A DNA stretch of 64,000 bases from AC-32 sp035518635 (GCA_035518635.1 DATIXI010000011.1:62001-126000), one strand, 5' to 3'; numbered from the stretch's first letter, positions 48,530 through 56,974 are shown. The notes: generated by a model not told the origin, from the letters alone. Translations and numbers: made by a program.

Positions 48530-49170
48530 AGCTCTACGACTACGCGGCCTCGGGCAACTGCTACAAGGTTCGCCTTCTGCTGGCGCATCTCGGCCGGGCG
48601 TACGAGCGGGTCCCCGTCGACATCTTCGGCGGCGACACGCTCACCGACGAGTACGCGGCGAAGAACCCGGCCAGGGCGACGCCGCTGCTCGAGCTCGACG
48701 ACGGCCGCTTCCTCTCCGAGTCGAACGCGATCCTCACCTACCTCGCCCGCGGGACCGAGTACCTCCCGGATGATCCGTACGAGCTCGCGGACGTCGTCCG
48801 CTGGCTGATCTTCGAGCAGACGGACGTGATGATGACCATGGGCGGCCTCCGCTTCCGGCTCCTCACGGGACGCCTCGCTCCTGACGACCCCGAGGCGATC
48901 CGCAGGCGCGAGGGCGCCGAGGAGGCGCTCGCGTTCCTCCAGCAGCACCTGGTCGCGCGCGACTTCCTCGCCGCCGGCCGCTACACGATCGCGGATATCG
49001 CGGTCTTTGCGTACGGCCACGTCGCCGCCGAGGCCGGGCTCGAGCTCGACCCCTTCCCCGCGTTCACGGCCTGGATCGCCCGGGTCGAGCGGCAGCCGGG
49101 CTTCATGAACGACCTGGCGCCCTACCCGGACAACGCGAGGCCGGGCGCGGGGCGCTCGGTGTACGGCTGA
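48517..49170 (+). CDS. Glutathione S-transferase family protein
   Basis: A 217-residue GST-fold protein. The thioredoxin-like N-terminal domain has LYDYAASGNCYKVRLLLAHLG, the cis-Pro in RATPLLELDDG and SNAILTYLARG (the Glu/Ser-Asn pair that binds the gamma-glutamyl group). The helical C-terminal domain has YTIADIAVFAY. Actinobacteria usually make mycothiol rather than glutathione, so the thiol used here is uncertain. It sits between two DUF1326 genes with overlapping ends. Confidence 0.87.
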   Translation: MGGLKLYDYAASGNCYKVRLLLAHLGRAYERVPVDIFGGDTLTDEYAAKNPARATPLLELDDGRFLSESNAILTYLARGTEYLPDDPYELADVVRWLIFEQTDVMMTMGGLRFRLLTGRLAPDDPEAIRRREGAEEALAFLQQHLVARDFLAAGRYTIADIAVFAYGHVAAEAGLELDPFPAFTAWIARVERQPGFMNDLAPYPDNARPGAGRSVYG

Positions 49171-49778
49171 TGCCCGCCTGGCGAGTCGCGGGCTCCTACC
49201 TGGAGTCGTGCAATTGCGAGGCGATCTGCCCGTGCCGCCGGATCGACGGCGTGATGGGCGGCCGCTCGACCTACGGGATCTGCCTCGGCGCGCTTTCCTG
49301 GCAGGTCCTCGACGGATATGCCGACGGCGTGAACCTGGACGGCCTCGGCGTCGTGCTCGCCTGCCGCTACAGCGACGACGAGGAGGGCTCGCCGTGGAGC
49401 TTCGTCCTCTACGTGGACGAGCGCGGCGACGACGACCAGCGCGCGGCACTCGAGGCCATCTTCACCGGGCGCTGGCCCGGCTCCCAGGTCGAGCACTTCC
49501 CCTGGGCGTGGAAGGCAAGCCGCGAGCTGGCGGTACGGCCGGCTGAGATCGAGATCGACCACGTGCCGGGGCGCGGCTGGTTCCGCGTCGGCGGTTTCGT
49601 CGAGGTGAGGGTCGCGAGGCCGATCCCGAGCAGCGAGACGGTGACCTGCGTCATCCCGGGCCACGAGCGCACCGGGCGCGAAGTGATCGCCGACAGCCTC
49701 GTCGTGAGCGACGGCGAGCTCGAGTTCTCGTTCCGCGGCAACTGCGGCTACGAGAGCGATTTCGAGTACCAGGGCTAG
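49170..49778 (+). CDS. DUF1326 protein, second copy
   Basis: A second DUF1326 protein (202 aa). It has the same N-terminal cluster, GSYLESCNCEAICPCRR, and then GALSWQVLDGYADGVNLDG. It is clearly diverged from the copy at 47927 (different middle, e.g. HFPWAWKASRELAVRP). The ATG overlaps the GST stop (TGATG). It closes the DUF2182-DUF1326-GST-DUF1326 unit. Confidence 0.85.
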   Translation: MPAWRVAGSYLESCNCEAICPCRRIDGVMGGRSTYGICLGALSWQVLDGYADGVNLDGLGVVLACRYSDDEEGSPWSFVLYVDERGDDDQRAALEAIFTGRWPGSQVEHFPWAWKASRELAVRPAEIEIDHVPGRGWFRVGGFVEVRVARPIPSSETVTCVIPGHERTGREVIADSLVVSDGELEFSFRGNCGYESDFEYQG

Positions 49779-49781
49779 ACT
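49776..49781 (+). promoter_or_regulatory. -10 box of the acyl-CoA dehydrogenase gene
   Basis: TAGACT includes the stop of the DUF1326 gene and stands 6 nt before GTG 49788. Confidence 0.4.
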
Positions 49782-49787
49782 CAGCTC

Positions 49788-50969
49788 GTGGCCAGCGATC
49801 CGCTGAGCGCCGAGCAGCGCGAGATCCGCGACCTCGTCCGCGAGCTCGCGCGCGAGCGCGTGGCGCCGCGCGCAGCGGAGATCGACAAGGCGGCCGAGTT
49901 TCCATGGGACATGGTCGAGCTGATGCGCGAGCACGACCTGCTCGGGCTGCCGTTCGAGGAGCGCTACGGCGGAACCGGCACCGGCGCGCTGATGGTGCTG
50001 GTCGCGATCGAGGAGCTGTCGAAGGTCTGCGCGACGACGGGCCTGATCCTGGCCGTCCAGGAGCTGGGCTCGCTCGGTCTCAAGCTCGCAGGCTCGGACG
50101 AGCAGAAAGACCGCTACCTGCCGCGCCTGGCCTCGGGCGAGTGGCTCCCGGCCTATGCGCTGACCGAGCCGGGCTCGGGCTCGGACTCGGCCGCGATGCG
50201 AACGGAGGCTCGTCGCGAAGGAGACGAGTACATCCTCAACGGCTCGAAGCGCTTCATCACGAACGCGGGCGTCGCCGAGCTCTACACGGTCTTCGCCAAG
50301 ACCGACCCGGAGGCCGGACACGCGGGGATCTCGGCGTTCGTCGTCGAGGCGAGCGCGCCCGGCTTCGAGGTCGGCCGGATCGAGCCGAAGATGGGGATCA
50401 AGGGCTCGACGACCGGCGAGGTCTTCTTCAACGACTGCCGCGTGCCGGCGGAGAACCTGCTCGGCGAGGAAGGCGCGGGCTTCCGGATCGCGATGCAGAT
50501 CCTCGATCGCTCGCGGCCCGGGATCGGGGCGCAGGGGCTCGGGCTCGCGCAGGGCGCGACGGACTACGCGCTCGAGTACGCGAAGACGCGCGAGACGATG
50601 GGCAAACCGATCGCCGAGCATCAGCTGATCGCGGCCACGCTGGCCGACATGGAGACGAAGTGCGAGGCGGCGCGAGGGCTGCTCTACCGCTGCGGGCAGC
50701 TGATCGACGAGGGCGCGGACGGGCCCGAGCTCACGAAGATCTCTGCGATGGCGAAGCTCTACTGCACGGACGTCGCGATGGAGGTCACGACCGACGCCGT
50801 CCAGGTCCTCGGCGGCTACGGCTACATCTCCGAGTACCCGGTCGAGCGGATGATGCGCGACGCCAAGATCACGCAGATCTACGAGGGCACGAACCAGATC
50901 CAGAGGCTCGTGATCGCACGGCAGATGCTGAAGGAGTCGCGCGACTTCCTCCTTGCGGGCGTTGCCTAA
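49788..50969 (+). CDS. Acyl-CoA dehydrogenase
   Basis: A flavoenzyme that introduces a double bond into acyl-CoA (393 aa, normal). The family marks include AYALTEPGSGSDSAAM for FAD/substrate binding, GSKRFITNAGVAE, the PKMGIKGSTTGEVFFND strand, and the catalytic Glu in IYEGTNQIQRLVIARQML. It most resembles short-chain (butyryl-CoA type) enzymes. No ETF genes are in the window. The methyltransferase gene overlaps its end by 8 nt. Confidence 0.92.
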   Translation: MASDPLSAEQREIRDLVRELARERVAPRAAEIDKAAEFPWDMVELMREHDLLGLPFEERYGGTGTGALMVLVAIEELSKVCATTGLILAVQELGSLGLKLAGSDEQKDRYLPRLASGEWLPAYALTEPGSGSDSAAMRTEARREGDEYILNGSKRFITNAGVAELYTVFAKTDPEAGHAGISAFVVEASAPGFEVGRIEPKMGIKGSTTGEVFFNDCRVPAENLLGEEGAGFRIAMQILDRSRPGIGAQGLGLAQGATDYALEYAKTRETMGKPIAEHQLIAATLADMETKCEAARGLLYRCGQLIDEGADGPELTKISAMAKLYCTDVAMEVTTDAVQVLGGYGYISEYPVERMMRDAKITQIYEGTNQIQRLVIARQMLKESRDFLLAGVA

Positions 50970-51720
50970 AGAGGCTCCTCCGGACGCGTTTGGTCGGGCG
51001 GCCCGGGAGTACGAGCTGGGCCGCCCCGAGTGGCCTGGCGAGGTCCTCGACCGCGTCGTCGGCGAGATGGGCCTCGGGCCGGAGGCGGCGGTGCTCGACC
51101 TCGGCGCGGGCACGGGCAAGCTGACCCGCGGGCTCGTCCCGCGCTTCGCGCGCGTGATCGCGGTCGAGCCCGACGAGGCGATGCGCGCGGTGCTGGAGGA
51201 CGTCGTCCCGGACGCCGAGTCGCTGCCGGGCAACGCCGAGGCGATCCCGCTCCCAGACGGCGAGGTCGACGCCGTGTTCTCCGGCGAGGCGTTCCACTGG
51301 TTCGCGACGGACACCGCTCTCGCCGAGCTCGCCCGCGTGCTGCGGCCGCGCGGAGGGCTCGCGATCCTGTGGAACATCTTCCAGGGCGACATGGAGCCGC
51401 CGCTCAGCGACGAGGCCGAGGAGCTGCTGGACGAGGCGTTCGCGCGCGGCGGCGTCCCGGGCCTGCACCGGGTGCTGAGCGGCCGCTGGCGCGAGCCGTT
51501 CGCCGGCTCGGCCTTCGAGGACCTGCACGAGGAGGAGTTCGAATACGACCTCGTGATCGACCGCGAGATCTGGATCGCCCGGATCCTCTCCGTCAGCTCC
51601 ATGGCCGTCCAGCCCGACGAGAGCAGGGAGGCGCTCGCCCAGCAGCTGCGGGAGCTCGTCCCGCCCGGCGAGATGAAACAGCGCTTCCGTGTCGTCGCCT
51701 ACTGGACCCGGCTTGCCTGA
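50962..51720 (+). CDS. Class I SAM-dependent methyltransferase, copy 1
   Basis: A 252-residue methyltransferase. Motif I is VLDLGAGTGKLTRGLV, then IAVEPDEAMRAVL, GNAEAIPLPDGEVDAVFSGEAFHWF and VLRPRGGLAILW. TTG 50962 is chosen because its product aligns with that of the second copy, which also starts at a TTG; TTG 50953 is another option. The substrate is unknown. It resembles the ubiquinone/menaquinone methyltransferase-like group with conserved AFHWF. Confidence 0.8.
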   Translation: MPKEAPPDAFGRAAREYELGRPEWPGEVLDRVVGEMGLGPEAAVLDLGAGTGKLTRGLVPRFARVIAVEPDEAMRAVLEDVVPDAESLPGNAEAIPLPDGEVDAVFSGEAFHWFATDTALAELARVLRPRGGLAILWNIFQGDMEPPLSDEAEELLDEAFARGGVPGLHRVLSGRWREPFAGSAFEDLHEEEFEYDLVIDREIWIARILSVSSMAVQPDESREALAQQLRELVPPGEMKQRFRVVAYWTRLA

Positions 51721-52435
51721 GCTCGGGCTCAGCTTCGGCCGCATCGCCGCGCTCTTCGACGAGGTGCGGCCGCGGTACCTGCCCGCGGTCCTCGACCGGG
51801 CCCAGGAGGCGCTGGAGCTCGACGCCTCCACGGAGGTGCTCGACCTCGCCGCAGGGACCGGGCGGCTCACACGCGAGCTCGCGCCCCGCTTCGCCCGCGT
51901 CATCGCGGTGGAGCCGGATGACGCGATGCGCGCGCTGATCCCGGTCGGCGAGGTGCTGGCCGGCAGGGCCGAGGCGATCCCGCTCGGCGACGAGAGCGTC
52001 GACGCGGTCTTCGTAGGCGAGGCGATCCACTGGTTCGACGCCGACCGCGCCGTGCCCGAGATCGCCCGCGTCCTGCGGCCCCGGGGCGGCTTCGCGCGGC
52101 TCGGGAACCGCTGGTGGGAGCCTAGGCCGCCGCTCCCGCAGCAGGCGCTCGACCTGCTCGACCGCGCCTACGTCCGGTCCGGCCGCGCCGAGGTCGTGCA
52201 GACCTGGCGCGAGGCCTTCGAGCGCTCGGCGTTCGAGCCGCTCCGGGACGAGGAGCACCTCTGGGAGCTGCCGGTCGACGCGGAGACGCTGCTCTCGCTC
52301 TACCAGACGATGAGCACGCTCGCGAGCCTGCCCGAGGGCGAGCGCGAGGCGATCGTGGCCGAGCTGCGGCCGCTGCTCGACGACTCGTACGTACTCCCGA
52401 TCCGCGCCAAGCTCACGTGGACGCGGCTCCGGTGA
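51713..52435 (+). CDS. Class I SAM-dependent methyltransferase, copy 2
   Basis: A tandem paralogue of the preceding gene (240 aa): FGRIAALFDEVRPRYLPAVL, VLDLAAGTGRLTRELAPRFA, IAVEPDDAMRALI and VGEAIHWFDADRAVPEIARVL. It starts with TTG inside the last codons of copy 1. The C-terminal parts differ, so the two probably have different acceptors. The stop overlaps the polymerase gene start (GTGA). Confidence 0.8.
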   Translation: MPELGLSFGRIAALFDEVRPRYLPAVLDRAQEALELDASTEVLDLAAGTGRLTRELAPRFARVIAVEPDDAMRALIPVGEVLAGRAEAIPLGDESVDAVFVGEAIHWFDADRAVPEIARVLRPRGGFARLGNRWWEPRPPLPQQALDLLDRAYVRSGRAEVVQTWREAFERSAFEPLRDEEHLWELPVDAETLLSLYQTMSTLASLPEGEREAIVAELRPLLDDSYVLPIRAKLTWTRLR

Positions 52436-53361
52436 ACGACGAGCTCCGGGTGGGGCGCCGCCTCGTCCGCATCACGAGCGCCGACCGCGTCCTGTTCCCC
52501 GGCGACGGCGTGACGAAGCGCGACCTCGCCGAGTACTACGCGGAGATCGGAGAGGCGATCGTCCCGCACCTCCGCGACCGGCCGTTCACGCTCAAGCGCT
52601 ACCCCCACGGGATCGACGACCGGCCGTACTTCGCGAAGCAGGCGCCCAAGGGCAAGCCGTCATGGGTTCCGACGCGGCAGTTCCGGACCTGGCCGCGAGA
52701 GGGCGGCTCACGGCTCGTCGACTTCGCGCTCGTCAACGAGCCCGCCGCGGTCGCGTGGATGGTCCAGATGAACTGCATCGACATGAACGCCTGGTACTCG
52801 CGCGTCGACAGGCCAGACCGGCCCGACTACGTGGTGTTCGACCTCGACCCGCCCGAGTCGCGCAACGGCTTCGTGCAGGCGATCCGGGTCGCGCACCTCG
52901 TCCGCGAGGCGCTCGAGCGGCTCGAGCTGCGGTCGTACGTGAAGACGAGCGGGGCCGACGGGATCCACGTGCTCCTGCCGATCTCGCGCCGCTACTCGTA
53001 CTCGGACACGTACGAGGTGGCCGAGCTCGTCTCGCGGGGCCTCGAGCGGGAGAACCCGGGGCTCGTCACGACCGAGTGGCTGAAGCGTAAGCGCCGCGGC
53101 GTGCTCGTCGACCACCGCCAGAACGGCCACGGGAAGACGATCGCATCGGCGTACTCGGTGCGGCCGAAACCGGGCGCGCCCGTCTCGATGCCGCTGCGCT
53201 GGGAGGAGCTCGGCGAGAAGGTGCGGCCCCGCGACTTCGGGATGAAGGAGGCGCTCGGCCGCGTCCAGAGGCACGGCGACCTCTTCGCGCCGGTGGTGAA
53301 GGGCGGCCAGGCACTCGGCCCGCCGCTGAGGGCCCTGCGCGCGCAGTCGGAGCAGACGTGA
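52432..53361 (+). CDS. Stand-alone LigD-type polymerase/primase
   Basis: An AEP-superfamily polymerase domain like that of bacterial LigD, used in end joining and gap filling (309 aa). Motifs include LKRYPHGIDDRPYFAKQ, the metal-binding DxD in VVFDLDPPE, the His in KTSGADGIHVLLPI and the Asp in GVLVDHRQNGHGKTI. Ligase and nuclease domains are absent, and no Ku gene lies in the window. GTG 52432 (GTGA overlap) is preferred over GTG 52417. Confidence 0.88.
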   Translation: MNDELRVGRRLVRITSADRVLFPGDGVTKRDLAEYYAEIGEAIVPHLRDRPFTLKRYPHGIDDRPYFAKQAPKGKPSWVPTRQFRTWPREGGSRLVDFALVNEPAAVAWMVQMNCIDMNAWYSRVDRPDRPDYVVFDLDPPESRNGFVQAIRVAHLVREALERLELRSYVKTSGADGIHVLLPISRRYSYSDTYEVAELVSRGLERENPGLVTTEWLKRKRRGVLVDHRQNGHGKTIASAYSVRPKPGAPVSMPLRWEELGEKVRPRDFGMKEALGRVQRHGDLFAPVVKGGQALGPPLRALRAQSEQT

Positions 53362-53538
53362 TGCTCGCGACTGACTGGGTGACGATCTCCGCGCTGGCGA
53401 CCGCTGTCGCGGAGGCGCGCAGGGTGGTCGAGCAGCACGGCGACTGGACGATCGACGTCCTCTACGGCGGGAGGCGAGGGTCAGTGGCTCGCGTCGGTCG
53501 GGCGGCACTGGAACATCGACCGAGACGATCCGCGCTGA
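53361..53538 (+). pseudogene. Frameshifted small hypothetical gene
   Basis: The first frame (ATG 53361) gives WVTISALATAVAEARRVVEQ and then a segment ending WTIDVLYGG. From about 53475 the plausible protein continues only in the +1 frame (EGQWLASVGRHWNIDRDDPR, stop 53536-53538). Together they look like one small soluble protein broken by an indel or deletion. The original frame runs on into the convergent gene. Function unknown; this reading is moderately supported. Confidence 0.4.
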
Positions 53539-53541
53539 GCG

Positions 53542-54456
53542 TCAGGGGTGGAGCTTCGAGGTGTCCACGACCTCGAAGTTCGAGCCCGTCACCCGGCCGA
53601 GCGTGTGCAGCTGGTCGTTCGACCACCCGGGGCTCGGCGCGCCGCTGATGTACCAGTTCGAGCCGTTGTCGGCGACGATCATCCCGTAGCGCTTGAGCGC
53701 GATCAGGACGATGCGCGCCTGGCGGGGGAACGGGCGCACGTCGAAGCTCGCCTTGAGCCGGACGCGGAGGCCCATCGGCGGGAGGTTCGGGTCGGTCAGG
53801 TCGCTCGCGTAGTGGCGCGCCGGGTAGATGAACGCGCGGCGGGTGTCCTCGACGGTGAACCTCAGCGCGTGGTCGATGACGCCGCGCTTCACCTCGTCGT
53901 ACCGGGCGAGGCCCGGGAAGATCGGGAGGCCAGCGGCGTCGGCCGAGGTCCAGCCGGCGGGGCGGACCTTGTTCGAGCGCAGGTTCCACGTGGCGCCCGC
54001 CCAGGCGTGCCAGCGGCCGTTCTGCTTCTGGAGCCCGCCGAGCTCGTAGAGGCGGCAGGCGCTCTTGTCGAGCAGCAGTGCGTGGTGGTCGCTGCCGCCC
54101 TCGATGTGGACCTGCTTCGGGATCGGGTACCCGACGTGGTCGCTCTCGTCGCTGTACTCGAAGGACACGCGCGAGCGGCGCGTCTTCTTCGAGACCACGT
54201 CGAAGGGGATCCCGATCTTCGAGCCTTCCCAGAGGCCCGAGCCGAAGTCGGCGTGCAGGCCGGTCGAGAGGCCGATCGTGGCGATGACCGCGGCCGAGTT
54301 CTTCGCGACCGGCAGCTGGTCGACGCGCTGGTTCCACGGGTTGGACTTCGGGAAGATCGGGCAGCGCGGGGCGGAGGGCACGCGGAGCGCGTACGCGGAG
54401 CCGCCCGCGATGCAGGCGAGGGCGAGGACGGCGACGACGGCGGCGCGTGCTCTCAC
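53542..54456 (-). CDS. Secreted conserved protein of unknown function
   Basis: A 304-residue secreted protein. A signal segment (AAVVAVLALACIAGGSAYA) is followed by CPIFPKSNPWNQRVDQLPV, HADFGSGLWEG, GYPIPKQVHIEGGSDHHALL, GWTSADAAGLPIFPGLARYD and NGSNWYISGAPSPGW. These motifs recur in a family of secreted proteins of Actinobacteria and other soil bacteria that has no known function; Trp, Asp and His in the conserved blocks suggest a carbohydrate or metal site. GTG 54456 gives the signal peptide. Confidence 0.78.
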   Translation of the reverse strand: MRARAAVVAVLALACIAGGSAYALRVPSAPRCPIFPKSNPWNQRVDQLPVAKNSAAVIATIGLSTGLHADFGSGLWEGSKIGIPFDVVSKKTRRSRVSFEYSDESDHVGYPIPKQVHIEGGSDHHALLLDKSACRLYELGGLQKQNGRWHAWAGATWNLRSNKVRPAGWTSADAAGLPIFPGLARYDEVKRGVIDHALRFTVEDTRRAFIYPARHYASDLTDPNLPPMGLRVRLKASFDVRPFPRQARIVLIALKRYGMIVADNGSNWYISGAPSPGWSNDQLHTLGRVTGSNFEVVDTSKLHP

Positions 54457-54641
54457 GAGGTCGTTATCGGCACTGGCATGTCCACTTCGGACCCCCCGAG
54501 GCAGGTACCCGAAGACCTCCTCCCCGCTGCGAGCCTATCGGGCTACCTCGCGCTCGTGTGGAACGGGACCGTGCCGGAAGTGTGACGTGTTCGCCGGTCG
54601 CCGGTCGGGTCTGCGCAGGGTGGCGGAGGCCGTGGGCCCGG

Positions 54642-55196
54642 CTAGCCGGCCTTGGCGCGGAGCGATGCCTTGTGCGCGCGCTTCTTTGCCTGGTAGGCCT
54701 CGAGCGCCTCGGGCGAGTCCACATCGCCGAGCGTGGGGTGGCCCGGATCGAGCTCGGCCGCCGCGGGCACGCCGAAGCGCTTCGACAGCACGGCGCCGAG
54801 CGCCTTGACCTTCATTTCGCCGAACCCGGGCAGCGCAGTGATCCGGGTGCGCAGCTCGGTCCCGTCCGCCGCCTCGCTCCACACGCGCTCGGCGTCGCCG
54901 CCGTAGTCCTCGGTCACCACGCCCGCGAGGTCCTGCACCCGGGTCGCCATCGAGCCCGGGAAGCGGTGGATCGCCGGCTTCTCCCGGAAGACGGCCTCAA
55001 GCTTCGCCGGATCCGTCGCCGCGATCGCGCCGGGGTCGAGCGTCCCCAGCCGCTGCTGCAGCTTCAGCGGCCCCGAGAACGCGGTCTGCACCGGCACCTG
55101 CTGGTCGAGCGCGAACCCGACCAGGAGCGCGAACGGGTCGTCCGCGAGCAGCTTGTCGGCCTCGTCGTCACCCGTGAAGTAGAGGCGGTCTGGCAC
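54642..55196 (-). CDS. HhH-GPD-type DNA glycosylase-like protein
   Basis: A 184-residue protein of the uncharacterised actinobacterial HhH-GPD family (base-excision repair type). It opens with RLYFTGDDEADKLLADDPFALLVGFALDQQVPV, typical of the family, and the helix-hairpin-helix is in LRTRITALPGFGEMKVKAL. The C-terminal segment is HPTLGDVDSPEALEAY. GTG 55196 is supported by TAGGAT 6 nt upstream. The catalytic Lys/Asp residues of classic EndoIII are not obvious. Confidence 0.8.
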   Translation of the reverse strand: MPDRLYFTGDDEADKLLADDPFALLVGFALDQQVPVQTAFSGPLKLQQRLGTLDPGAIAATDPAKLEAVFREKPAIHRFPGSMATRVQDLAGVVTEDYGGDAERVWSEAADGTELRTRITALPGFGEMKVKALGAVLSKRFGVPAAAELDPGHPTLGDVDSPEALEAYQAKKRAHKASLRAKAG

Positions 55197-55202
55197 GCCC
55201 CG

Positions 55203-55208
55203 ATCCTA
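55203..55208 (-). promoter_or_regulatory. -10 box of the HhH-GPD gene
   Basis: TAGGAT on the minus strand, 6 nt before GTG 55196; it includes the stop codon of the GMC remnant. Confidence 0.4.
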
Positions 55209-55806
55209 CAGCCACGCCGACGCCCGCTCGGCGAGCGCGACCGTTGTCAGGTTGGTGTTCGCGCGAGGGATCGTCGGGATCGCAGAGGCGTCCACGACGT
55301 AGAGGTTCTCGAAGCCGCGCACGCAGCAGCGCTCGTCGAGCACCGAGCCGATCGCGCAGGTGGCGACGGGGTGGAAGAAGCCGCGCGCAGTGGCGCGCAC
55401 GTGCGTCTCCGCGTCGACGTCGGCCCCGGGCCGGAGCTCGCGAGCCGCGTACGGGCGCACCTCGTCGCCGGCGACGATCGCGCGCAGCCGCTCGAACCCC
55501 TCGGTCAGCACCTCGACGTCACGCTCGTCGCGCAGGAACCCGTGGTCGATCGCGAGCGGCGCGGCCGAACGATCCGCGCCGCGCATCTGGGAGCGGTCGT
55601 CTTCGTCGGCCCGTTCCCAGAGATGCGACTCGAGCGCGAGCCAACGCGGGTCGAGGATGTCGGCCGGCCAGCGGCCCTCGGAGAGGCGCCCGTAGTCCGG
55701 GCCGGCCTCGACGAGGCAAACCGACCGGTCCGGGTTCCGCTCAACCGCCCGGCGAGGACGCAGCCTGCCGCGCTCCGCCTCCGAGCACGAGGACGTCGAA
55801 CTGCAC
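55206..55806 (-). pseudogene. Decayed GMC-family oxidoreductase
   Basis: Remnant of an FAD-dependent GMC (choline dehydrogenase-like) oxidoreductase. The 5' part encodes FDVLVLGGG (FAD motif) but is frameshifted directly after it and again near 55745, where the expected GAGCGG appears cut by 4 nt (loss of one AGCG unit). The in-frame continuation (SVCLVEAGPDYGRLSEG, WERADEDDRSQMRG) then jumps straight to the C-terminal domain (ATARGFFHPVATCAIGSVLD, VVDASAIPTIPRANTN). Some 250-300 central residues are missing. It follows the diiron oxidase gene after 4 nt. Confidence 0.75.
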
Positions 55807-55810
55807 CGTG

Positions 55811-56494
55811 CTACCTGGCGAGCAGCTCCTCGAGCGGCCGCGCTGCGAGGCCCGCGCTCGTCATTGCGGAGATCCCGAGGAGCGACTCGTCCTCGTCCGT
55901 CAGTGGGAGCGCGTCGAGAACGCGGTCGAGGTGATCCCTGTGCCCCGGGTCGAGCTCGGCATGCTCGGCGAACGTGTGGAACGCCTCCCGCGGATACCCC
56001 GTCCGCTCGACCAGCAGGTCGACGAGCTCCGGGGTCGGCGGGTAGCCCTCCATCACCCCGACGAAGCCGAGGAACGCCAGCGGGTGGTGGTGGAAGAGCC
56101 AGTAGTACTGCGCACCCACGAGCGTCGCGACCGAGGGCGGCGGCACCCGGGAGAGCACCTCGGCACGGGGGACGCCCAGGAGCTCGAGGTCGTCGAGCAG
56201 GGTCTCGTCGTGGCCGCGCTCCTCGTCGACGTGCTCGTCCAGGTACGCGGCGAGCGGCGCGGCGAGCGGGTCGTCACGAAGCTCGCGCGCGCGCCTGCCG
56301 GCGGCAATGGTGAGCGGGACCGTGGCACGGATGATCTGGTGCTGGATGACCAGGTATTCCGGCCAGAGCTCTCTGAGGCGCGGGTGCTCGACGAGCTCCG
56401 TGCACGCGACGGCCATCGGCCCGATCGCGAGCTCGATCTTCGCGCGGAACCGTGTGCTCGCCGTCCCCGGCTCCACGGCCGGAGGGTTCGTCAA
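55811..56494 (-). CDS. Haem-oxygenase-like diiron oxidase (iron-containing redox enzyme)
   Basis: A 227-residue helical protein of the HDO superfamily, relatives of which (UndA, BesC, SznF) carry out O2-dependent oxidations with a diiron site. Likely ligands are in EYLVIQHQI, HVDEERGHDETLLDDLELLG and the characteristic HxxxDxxH of AEHAELDPGHRDHLD. The TTG start is coupled to the stop of the preceding small protein (TTGA), so both are made together. It is the third gene of a tight operon with two MIH-ending small proteins and a GMC remnant; a role in modifying those proteins is inferred. Confidence 0.78.
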   Translation of the reverse strand: MTNPPAVEPGTASTRFRAKIELAIGPMAVACTELVEHPRLRELWPEYLVIQHQIIRATVPLTIAAGRRARELRDDPLAAPLAAYLDEHVDEERGHDETLLDDLELLGVPRAEVLSRVPPPSVATLVGAQYYWLFHHHPLAFLGFVGVMEGYPPTPELVDLLVERTGYPREAFHTFAEHAELDPGHRDHLDRVLDALPLTDEDESLLGISAMTSAGLAARPLEELLAR

Positions 56495-56706
56495 TGGATC
56501 ATGTACAGCGTGCGGAGACACGGGTCGGGCTCGCACCCGTCATGACGCCTGAGAGCCTCCCCCAACTGCGTGAGCTTCTCCAGCTCCTCGGGCGTGAATG
56601 CCTCGAGCGCCTCACGGACGTCGTCGTGCACCGTGCTGAGGACGCTCTGCGCTAGGTACTGCGCGAGCTCCGGCGACACCTCCACCGGCCTGTGCTTGTC
56701 GTTCAT
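56491..56706 (-). CDS. Small MIH-ending protein A (putative modified-peptide precursor)
   Basis: A 71-residue protein ending PCLRTLYMIH. It shares with protein B the pattern FTPEELEKLTQLGEAL followed by a variable segment and a final Met-Ile-His. The N-terminal 50 residues are helical and charged, like a leader or carrier domain. The tail contains two Cys (GCEPDPC). ATG 56706 follows an AGAAGGG sequence. The stop is coupled to the diiron oxidase start. No known family is recognised. Confidence 0.72.
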   Translation of the reverse strand: MNDKHRPVEVSPELAQYLAQSVLSTVHDDVREALEAFTPEELEKLTQLGEALRRHDGCEPDPCLRTLYMIH

Positions 56707-56730
56707 GACCGTCCCTTCTGGTCGGGCGAC

Positions 56731-56946
56731 TCAGTGAATCATGGCGGCGCGCATGGGAACGGGCGCCCCGTCTGCTTCCATGGCCCCGCCCACCGTGTCG
56801 AGGACCTTGAGCTCCTGGGGCGTGAGCGAGTTGACTGCTGCGTACGTCTTGGGCCCCAGGGCATTCGGATCGACGCCTCGTGCCTTCAGGTACTGCTTGA
56901 CGTAGTTCTTCGGCTGCCTTCCTGCGCCCCCGGTCTGGTTCGGCAT
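56731..56946 (-). CDS. Small MIH-ending protein B (putative modified-peptide precursor)
   Basis: A 71-residue protein, exactly as long as protein A, ending VPMRAAMIH. The region SLTPQELKVLDTVGGAM aligns with the same part of A. The N-terminus (PNQTGGAGRQPKNYVKQYLK) differs and is basic. A very strong Shine-Dalgarno (GGGGAGGAG) precedes ATG 56946 and a near-consensus promoter lies just upstream, so it should be abundantly made. It is the first gene of the operon. Confidence 0.72.
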   Translation of the reverse strand: MPNQTGGAGRQPKNYVKQYLKARGVDPNALGPKTYAAVNSLTPQELKVLDTVGGAMEADGAPVPMRAAMIH

Positions 56947-56974
56947 TGCTCCTCCCCTCACGGTCGACGGCGCG

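Noticed and set aside
54478..54585. A 35-codon open frame in the gap between the secreted protein and HhH-GPD genes
   Set aside because: No ribosome-binding site, no family and too short to support; could be chance.
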